A DNA stretch of 64,000 nucleotides from Paragordius varius (lineage: Eukaryota; Nematomorpha): contig OZ176054.1 of NCBI GenBank assembly GCA_964247055.1, positions 12,524,001 to 12,588,000 of the forward strand, written 5' to 3'. Below are positions 56,470 through 64,000 of this stretch, piece by piece. Made by a program: the position numbers and the translations under genes. Under the pieces are notes generated by a model that was given only the letters and a program-made list of their open reading frames with translations, ran no database searches and was not told where the DNA came from. How positions within the stretch are numbered: position 1 is the stretch's first letter; every line of letters starts with the position of its first letter.

Positions 56470-59400
56470 TTAAAATATGAGTAAAACATTAAACATACTG
56501 TGAATCGTTTTGAGGCATAACGGGCAAGTTCGATTCCGTTTTAACCAAGGCCAAAGACACTTTTTATGATAAATATGTCCACAACTAACGCTAACGATAA
56601 TCTACACATATATTTAGGTATAATATATTGATAAGGGTTTATAGTCGTTAAAATAGATATAAAAGTTTATTTCATGTTTAATATTTTTAACTTTTACTAT
56701 TTACTAACTTCTTGAGAAGAGCATCTTTAGTTTTTAATTTATAGTATTTTTAAGCTACTGCAAGATTTTTCCTCTGAGTGGGCGAAGTTTTATCCCATCT
56801 TGTTAATATTTGGAATAATTACTTAAAATAATAACCATTAAATATAATTCCTCCTTTAATAAAATTTCGCTTATACGCACTCAAAATTTCCTTTTGCAAC
56901 ATGTAGTGTATTGAAAAGGGACGAACTTCAAATGATATATTAAAATTATTCGGATATATATGTACCTGATCGAACATGATTCCGCTCAAACAAATGGCAC
57001 AAGTGGAATATTTGTTGGATAAATACTTTTGGGAACAATAAAAAAATTTATGATGTGTTGGGCAAGAAGAATTTTGATTTTTTTTCCCGGCATTTTTTAG
57101 CTTTAAATTTGTTCTAAGTTTGTTTGATGGTATCATTTTTTCGGATTTAACAAATGGAAAAGTTTTTGCTGATATTGGTATCGTGTAATATGAATATGGG
57201 TAAGTACCATTATATAATTTTTCTGTTTTGTATTTCGAATTTATGAGAGCATTTATCTGGTTATTATGTGGTTGATAACACAATTTAGATAAAAAAGGAA
57301 GCGTGGATTGAGAAATTGCGTCTGAAATATTGGGCTTATAATTATAGTAGTATTGTGAATGAGATGTATTAGACTGGAGTAATTTTTGGGTTTTTGCATA
57401 ACATTGTGAACGCTTAAGTTATAATAAACCATATTACATTAAAAATTAAAATTTGAACAAAATGTAAAAACTAAAGACACATTTTATAAAGAGGACAACT
57501 TGATTATATAATATAACCCATCTGGGGCATGTAAATTGGTAATATTAAACTAAATGATAAATGTAGGAAAAATCAAAGAGTTAAAAAGTATGGTTAATTT
57601 TTTTCAAAAAAATGGACTTGTTCAACGTTTTTATATGGCACAGTGTGCAAAATTGGGGGTATTTTTTTCTCAAGATATCACACCTAGCTTAATATGACCG
57701 TTGTGACATATACATCTCAAAAATATAAGGATAAAAAAAATTTTAAATGTAGGAAAAAAATTTTTTTGACTTTTTCCATATATGGTTATATTCGGAAAAA
57801 ATCAATTTTGCATAATACTTGATGAAAAATTATAAAACTTTTATAAAATATAAATAATATTGAATAAATATTATTTGCAAATTTTGGCTCAATATGAATG
57901 GATAGATTTAAAATAAACGTCAATTAGTAAATCCAACTAAATTTAGCCCTTTATATTAGCAACATAAAAAATAATTAATGAAAATCAAATAATATGCGCC
58001 AAAATTTAAGTTTAACTTTTTTTGTTATTATTAATTTTACATATATATAATAAAAATTACATTTTAACAAACTTATAAATTTTTAAAATTTTTTATTTTA
58101 TTAAAATAAAATTAAAATTTTTAATATAAATTTTCGTATGATCATGTGTAGTGATTATAAATCTAGCCATATGAATTTTTTACCTGGATTCTTGAATTGT
58201 GGATACTGATATTTTATTGTTGTTTTACCCTGATACTGATGGTATATTTTATAATAATTTTAGATTAAAATATTGTGTAATTTACATTATTAAGATAATA
58301 TTGAAAAACCAATGAAAATAAGCAAAAATTAGTATTCCTCTCGATAAGGATGTATATGAAATCCCTTCATATATATTGGATAACAAAAGTAATATATTTA
58401 AAAAAATTTTAGGTTAAACAAAAAAATTGCAAGTTGTCACAAGAAATATTTTACTACGACTCTGGTGAAATCCATAAAAAATTAATTTACCAATCAATCC
58501 ATAACTTTTGAATCATTTAAAGACAAACCACAATGAACATAATGTAATTTATCAAATATGGGTATATAATTTTCTGGTGGATGTTTGTTTGTAATCAGCA
58601 AGTTTGTCTTTAAATGATTCTCAAAATGTTATGGATTGATTGGTAAATTAATTTTTATGAATTTCACCAAAGTCGTAAAAAATATTTCTCTGACAACTTG
58701 CAGTTTTTTTGTTTTACCTAAAAATATTTTAAATTTTATTACTTTTGTTATCCAATATATATGAAGGGATTTGATATACACCCTTATCGAGATGAATACT
58801 AATTTTTGCTGATTTTCATTGGTTTTTCAATGTTATCTTAATAATAAAAATTACACTAATCTAAAATTATTATAAAATATACCATCAGTATTAGGGTAAA
58901 ACAACAGTATCAATATCAGTATCCACAATTCAAGAATCCAGATAAATAATTCATATGGCTAGATTTATAATCAATAGACATGATCATACGAAAATTTATA
59001 TTAAAAAATTATAATTTTATTTTAGAAAAATAAAAAATTTCAAAAATTTATAATTTTGTTAAAATGTAATTTTTATTATATATAAGTAATATTAATATTA
59101 ACAAATAAAGTTAAATTTAAATTTTGGCGCATATTATATTGATTTTCATCAATTTTTTATGTTACTAATATAAAGGGCTAAATTTGGTTGGATTTACTAC
59201 ATTGACGTTTATTTTAAATCTATCCATTCATATTGAGCCAAAATTTGCAAACAATATTTATTTAATGTCATTTATATTATATATAAATTTTATAATTTTC
59301 GATCAAGTATTATGCAAATAAATTGATTTTTTCCGAATATAACCATATAAGAAAAAAGTCGAAAAAATTTTTTTTCTACATTTACAATTTTATTTATCCT

Positions 59401-61253
59401 TATATTTTTGAGATGTATATGTCCAACGGTCATATTAAGCTAGGTGTGATATCTTGAGAAAATTTGTTGCACACTGTGTGGTATGTATATGAAATATTTT
59501 TTATGTTTCAGTTTCTTTTGAGAACGGATTCAAATTTTTCTAGTTGGAAAATTATTAAATTTTGACGGAAAAAGGCGGGTTGGTCTGACTTTGTTTTAAT
59601 TTATAGATTATAAAGAAAAATTTCGCACATGATAAAATACAAAATTATCTTTTCATTATTAAAATAATGGTTGACATTGTATGCGTCTTTTAAGCACACG
59701 GTTAATTATTTAATTATTTATACGGCAGTTCATAGTGTTAATAGTAATATAATGGCAAAAAGTCAATATAATTAATATAGTAAATGCTAATATATACCGT
59801 TCGATGCATCCAAAAAACACTAGCCATACCCATAACCAAAAGGACAATAATGAGGGCATAAAATGCGACAATCAAATGCGTTAGGTTGTGAAAAGATGTC
59901 TGCAAATTAAAAAAAGGATATATTACACTTTTTAAAAATTGGCTTTATCACTTCATAACCTTAGCGTCCTAGTTTATTTGGGGTAGTTTTATACAGAGGT
60001 CATGAATTAAACTACAGATTTGAAAGTTATTTTATTAGAAATCAATCTAATTATCAGGCGTTTTTATGTATTAGATAAAGCTTATATGTTTTACAATATG
60101 GTGACTTCAAGACTGCAAAATACAGCTCCAAAATACGATTGGAACAAACAGCAGATATTAAAATAAAAATATATCAAATTTTTGCTAATAATTTAGCCTG
60201 AAAACTTTTTAATGTTAATTACATTTTCTAACCATAATATACGTTTTGTCTGTTGCATATGCGATTAAAAAAAATTATATATAAAAAAATGACGGCAAAA
60301 AAAGTTCGAGATGAGGAATTTTACATTTTTTAAAAAATATTTTTTTGTATAATGCGCCTAAAAAACTAAAGGAATCATATTTTTAAATTCGGCTCAATAG
60401 CTTAAATACCTTCTAGGATAAAATTTGGAGTCGCTTTGGGATATAAAACCACCCCAAAAGGTAATGGAGTACTAACACAGATTAATTTAAATCTAAATTT
60501 AATTATTTGAACTTAAAGTTAATAATTTCTACGATATTTACTCTGTAATAAAATGGGCCTCTTTTTTGATTGTTGGCATTTGACTTTGTGGAATTATTTT
60601 TTGGCATATTGCTTTTTTCTTTTATTTGGACGGTTGTGTAAGAGCTTAATTTGAGCATTTTGTACATTTTAGTTGCTTCTTTGTGTCTGACAACTATGAT
60701 TGGGCGAGAAAGCTTGTGACCATTGGAATAGAGATCTGAAAGCTGTTTTTATTCAATAAATTAAAACTTTATACAACCCAGTCAAAAATTTATATTTGGT
60801 TATTTGCATTTTTGCTTTTACTATTTTTTGGGGGTAAGAGCTTCGCATTAACAAAAATTGAAACTATGAAAACAATGTTAAAACATAAAGCAAAATGTTT
60901 TCTAAACACTCATACCTTTATAAACATTGATTTACATATATATATTACAATTTAAAAAAAATATAATTAGGTGTGTTTCCAAATTATATTTCTATTACTT
61001 AATTTTTAAATCAAAATGATAATCAATAAAAGTATGTTTAAAAAAATATGATTGTTTTTTAAATATAACCACATGTTTATACATTTTGTCCAAATAATTT
61101 ATATTTTACTGTTAAAAATCCTATTACACATTGCTTAACTGTATTTAATAGTTTATTTTTATATTAAGTAAAAAATACCGTTTTTTCTGCTTGAGGCAAG
61201 TGTCGTATATCCAATATTATAGCCAAACTTCCGCGCATGATGATACGCTTTAA
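56470..61253 (-). CDS. Transmembrane RING-H2 E3 ubiquitin ligase, ZNRF3/RNF43/PLR-1-like
   Basis: Four exons are inferred, all joined phase 0: 61253-61179 (acceptor TCTTTCTTAG; LKRIIMRGSLAIILDIRHLP, then QAEKT; donor GTATTT), 59899-59798 (acceptor TTTGCAG; a membrane helix, HLIVAFYALIIVLLVMGMAS; donor GTATAT), 57412-56966 (RSQCYAKTQKLLQ... up to CAICLSGIMFDQ; donor GTACAT) and 56601-56470 (IIVSVSCGHIYHKKCLWPWL, then KRNRTCPLC, stop TAA). Together the last two give a complete C3H2C3 RING: CxxC, CxH, HxxC, CxxC. A membrane helix followed by cytosolic RING-H2 fits the PA-TM-RING/ZNRF3 group, which ubiquitinates Wnt receptors; the first exon resembles the RGAxAVLFD part of their extracellular domain. 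A GTATGT at 56498 could instead splice onward to a longer tail. The 5' end is missing; a further exon may lie near 62.8 kb. The assignment to the Wnt-related branch is inference. Confidence 0.75.
57436..57638. mobile_element. Family C MITE interrupted by the 1.8-kb palindrome
   Basis: The left part (TTAAAAATTAAAATTTGAAC, AAAGACACATTTTATAAAGA, GGACAACTT) and the right inner block (AAAAAGTATGGTTAATTTTT, GTTCAACGTTTTTATATGG) are present. The usual right end is replaced by the start of the inverted repeat at 57639, suggesting the palindrome landed in this copy. Confidence 0.5.
57639..59478. mobile_element. 1.84-kb inverted-repeat element in a RING ligase intron
   Basis: The ends are CACAGTGTGCAAAATTGGGG and TTTGTTGCACACTGTG. 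The arms of about 0.9 kb pair over their whole length (AGATATCACACCTAGCTTAA facing TTAAGCTAGGTGTGATATCT; AAAAACCAATGAAAATAAGC facing GCTGATTTTCATTGGTTTTT). The centre is near 58560. The arms are very similar to each other, more so than in the element at 5-2870. There is no ORF. It lies entirely within the intron between the membrane-helix exon and the RING exons. Confidence 0.88.
60850..61111. mobile_element. Family C MITE, degenerate copy at 60.9 kb
   Basis: The left end ACAAAAATTGAAACTATGAA and right end GTCCAAATAATTTATATTTT with ACTG are family-like, and a worn TATGATTGTT block remains. It lies in the intron just downstream of the exon ending at 61179 on the minus strand. Confidence 0.6.
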
Positions 61254-61344
61254 CTAAGAAAGAGATAATTTAGTCAGATTTATTTTCAATATTGATAGTT
61301 TTAATCCGTAAAATTTTAATTTTCACATAATATTCATTTATATA

Positions 61345-62190
61345 TACCATTTACAGTTCAAATTCACCATTGAACCTCAAATTCACCCTAAAATTAATTA
61401 TTTTTTTGGTGATTGAAAATTATCTAAATTTTTTATATTTTTAAAGATAAAATTACGTTCAAAATTTATATAACACTGAAAAAATAATAAATTATGCCAT
61501 AAGAATATAATTATTATTAACATTTGGATACAACACATTCATTTTAGTCCTTCAATTCAAATTGGGGAAGTTAAATACCCCAGGCCTGTTTAAAATTAAA
61601 TATTTTAAAAAATATGGAAGGAATCGAAACCATGGCAAAATCTTGCACTTATATAACATTGATAAACTGAAATATATAAAAAAATTTATTCAAAAATACT
61701 TGATATTACATATTTTAAGCTAAAATCCGAAAGGTAAAAATTTAGCCAACGTGACATGCGTGCAATGGTAAAATTGAAAAATAATACAAAATAAACAGCT
61801 TTTACTATTTTTATCAATGTTAGATGTAATTTAAATAAAAAATTAGCTTTAATTTTACCCTTATGAAGACGATATTTTGCAAAAATTTTGTAAGATAAAA
61901 AGTCGAAGTAGTTTAACATGTAACTTTTTTTCAAAACAAAATTTTATTTGGATATTTTGGCATATTTATATAATTTTTATTAGGATAGAAGCATAAATTT
62001 AAATTAAGACCGTTTCCTTCAGTAGTTTTTTAAAAATCCTAACTTAAATTTAGTCTGGGGTATATTCGAATCGAAGTGTTAATGATGAGTTATATTAGCC
62101 CGAAAACACATGATTTATTTTTAGGGTGAATTTAAATTGTTCGATGGTAATTTTGAATTGTTCAAAGGGGAATTTGAATTGTAAATGGTA
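61345..62190. mobile_element. Family D MITE carrying a nested family F element
   Basis: The left end is TACCATTTACAGTTCAAATT, the right end GAATTGTAAATGGTA. The D sequence breaks after ...ATTATTATTAA and resumes TTAATGATGAGTTATATTAG, exactly as in an uninterrupted D copy when the F element is removed. It is followed by a (TA)n run to about 62212. Confidence 0.88.
61521..62078. mobile_element. Family F element, copy 5, nested in a D MITE
   Basis: It starts CATTTGGATACAACACATTC and ends TATTCGAATCGAAGTG, bracketed by TTAA at 61517-61520 and 62079-62082. At 558 bp it is complete and uninterrupted. The minus-strand ORF at 61686-61934 is element sequence. Confidence 0.92.
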
Positions 62191-62769
62191 TATATATATA
62201 TATATATATATACACGAAATTTATATTATAGCATATACTTTTGAATAAACAAATTATTTTATTTCCATAATTTCCCTCCAAAAAATGCAAGTTATATCAA
62301 AAATATAAGTTACGGGTATATTCTGCCCATAAAAGCTCCAATATATAGTTAATGTATTAATTACTATCTATGGCATCAGATCCCAAAAAAATTTTCTTTC
62401 TAGCAATCAACTAAATATACCTACCACATATATATTAAAATATGTGTGACCAAAAGGTGGCACGTATTAGAACAGTACATAAATATGTTGTATTTTTTAT
62501 AATTTGTACACAGCGCACGTGTAATTTATATTATTATGTTTTTTTAGCACACAAAGAAGTGCCATAATTGTTTTTATCAAAGGTGCCGACACACAAAGTC
62601 CAATAGATAGCTTTCTGTACTTTTTTTGCGCTTGTAAAGTTTTAGCTTTTTTAGTCAAAATATGGATTAAATTGTTAAAGGTAGTATAGAAATAATAAGT
62701 ATAGCCGTTAAAGTTTAAAGGTATTACCAAATTTTTTTTTAACAGTGTTTTAACGAAAAAAAAATCAAT

Positions 62770-62852
62770 TTTTCCTCAAAACATTTTAGATAGTGCATGA
62801 AACCAGTCAGTTTTGACATCTAAAGTGCTCTGCACCGCTTCAGTGCAATCAT
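62770..62852 (-). CDS. Possible upstream exon of the RING ligase gene
   Basis: The minus strand reads YNYDCTEAVQSTLDVKTDWF then HALSKM, with a composition richer in G and C than the flanks. A possible acceptor is the AAG near 62860 and a possible donor GTTTTG near 62780, both weak. An adjoining open stretch at 62497-62730 (KTLQAQKKYRKLSIGLCVSA) has no support. If real it would extend the extracellular part of the ligase. Confidence 0.3.
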
Positions 62853-62879
62853 AATTATATCTTATATATGAACTATGGC

Positions 62880-64000
62880 GGTATAAAATATGTGCTTAAT
62901 AATAGGTGGTATAATTTAAACTGTTGTAACTATAAAGCAGTATGAGCTTATTTAATGTTTAAAAATACTCCTCGAGATAATTTTTAAGGTACAAAAAGTT
63001 TCGTTTCGTCCACTGAAAGATATAATTAAATGATTGGAATAACAGGAAACGTAAACCTTTGTCGGCATTCCCAATTAACAAAACACAGGAAATTCAAAGA
63101 GCCTTATTATACACTAATTTTGCATTACAATAGAATTACACATAATATATAATTATCTTGAACACTTCATTTTTGCGTGTAATTAAATGAATTAGCGCTT
63201 TTGTAAATAATATATAACTAATTTACCGACAAAAGAATTTTACAGTGTTCCCAACCTATCTAAACCATAAAAAAACAATAAAAAACGAAGCGGAGAGGCA
63301 AAGGTCCAAAATTTTTATTGATGTTGCCATGCAAATAATTTAATAACCAACCAGTAATTATTATTTTATAGTATAGTTTCAAATTTAATTTTTTTCTATT
63401 ATTTCATAAATGCCCTGTCTGTAAATTGAGATTTAGGAGTAATAAAATATAGACATAGTTGGAAATTCTCTATATTACAGTACCGTTTGTCATACATAAA
63501 GTTTCTCCATAATTAATTAAGCAATTTAATGTTAAAACATGGGAATTTATTTTTGATTTCAACCATTTATTCTTTGTTACCATACGCTACTGTATTTATC
63601 ATTTCAAAAAAAAATTATAGAAAATAAATTTTACAAAATTTTTTTGGAAGGATTGACAAAGAAACGTAGGAAAAAAATTAATTTTAATTAAGTTTTATAC
63701 ATAAATATGGAAGGATACTATACTATAAACGATAAATGGTGTCACCAAATTTAGGTTTTAGGAAAAATAATTATGATGAAGATCTGATCTGCTTCCAAGT
63801 AAGGAACGAAATATATATGTAATAAAGATAAAATAAGCTTGATTTATAGCCTTTTTGTGTTGTTAGCTATCTATCCCATTGATGTCTGGTTTTTTTTTGA
63901 TGATTTAAATGCAAAGAAAACACTAAGAGACAAATTAAATATAATATTTTATCTTTTTGTCAAACAAAGACGACTTACTTTAAGTTTGAGTAAGACTGAC
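62880..64000. other. AT-rich end of window, nothing recognised
   Basis: No supported exon, repeat family or ORF was found. It may hold upstream intron or promoter sequence of the RING ligase gene. Confidence 0.35.

Noticed and set aside
61686-61934. 82-codon minus-strand ORF
   Set aside because: It lies inside the family F element, whose other copies do not keep this frame.
1-64000. Retroviral, LTR or capsid-bearing element
   Set aside because: No LTR pairs, gag, integrase, envelope or capsid-like sequence was recognised; the reverse transcriptase pieces are non-LTR.

Overview
This is an AT-rich, intron-bearing, repeat-laden segment of what is most likely an invertebrate animal genome. The evidence is spliced genes with GT...AG introns, a rhodopsin-type GPCR, a GT31 glycosyltransferase, a transmembrane RING ligase, a sterol dehydrogenase and a glutamate synthase, together with RTE-like and other non-LTR LINE pieces, hAT relics and several MITE families. 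Phylum cannot be fixed from the sequence alone. I saw no tRNA, rRNA, CRISPR array or bacterial-type operon, and no retroviral, LTR or capsid-bearing element.

Recognisable host genes are nearly all on the minus strand: a two-exon beta-1,3-galactosyltransferase-like gene (4.2-5.6 kb), an intronless class-A-like GPCR (25.2-26.3 kb) with a broken partial duplicate at 36.7-37.2 kb, the C-terminal exons of glutamate synthase (27.3-29.3 kb), a five-exon NSDHL-type sterol dehydrogenase (45.4-49.0 kb), and a multi-exon membrane RING E3 ligase resembling ZNRF3/RNF43/PLR-1 (56.5-61.3 kb). On the plus strand, three phase-matched exons at 21.5-23.6 kb, with further candidate exons at 13.6, 17.5-19.0 and 19.3 kb, form at least one gene I cannot name. 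Coding-like minus-strand sequence at 35.1-35.7 kb is also unnamed. These genes show no functional clustering; they are ordinary metazoan genes separated and invaded by repeats.

Repeats fill most of the rest. (1) Giant inverted repeats: 5-2870 (with a short deleted relative at 35.9-36.2 kb), 33.3-34.9 kb, 57.6-59.5 kb, and smaller ones at 16.7-17.0 and 50.0-50.5 kb. (2) hAT elements: two elements of about 0.85-0.9 kb with GC-rich arrays at their ends and 8-bp target duplications, one 1.5-kb element that split a LINE (perfect 8-bp duplication), a transposase relic in the glutamate synthase region, and smaller remnants. (3) A TA-flanked MITE family (called C here) with about a dozen copies. (4) A TACCATTT-ended MITE family (D) whose ends are small tandem arrays. 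(5) A TTAA-flanked family (F, about 0.55 kb), one copy inserted precisely into a D copy and another carrying a LINE. (6) A 160-bp satellite at 51.9-52.9 kb. Their nesting gives a relative order of insertion.

The points most worth following are the unnamed plus-strand gene, the shared terminal architecture of unrelated palindromic elements, the nested insertions (one splitting a coding-like exon), the twin-primed LINE, and single-base frame changes in two otherwise well-conserved genes.
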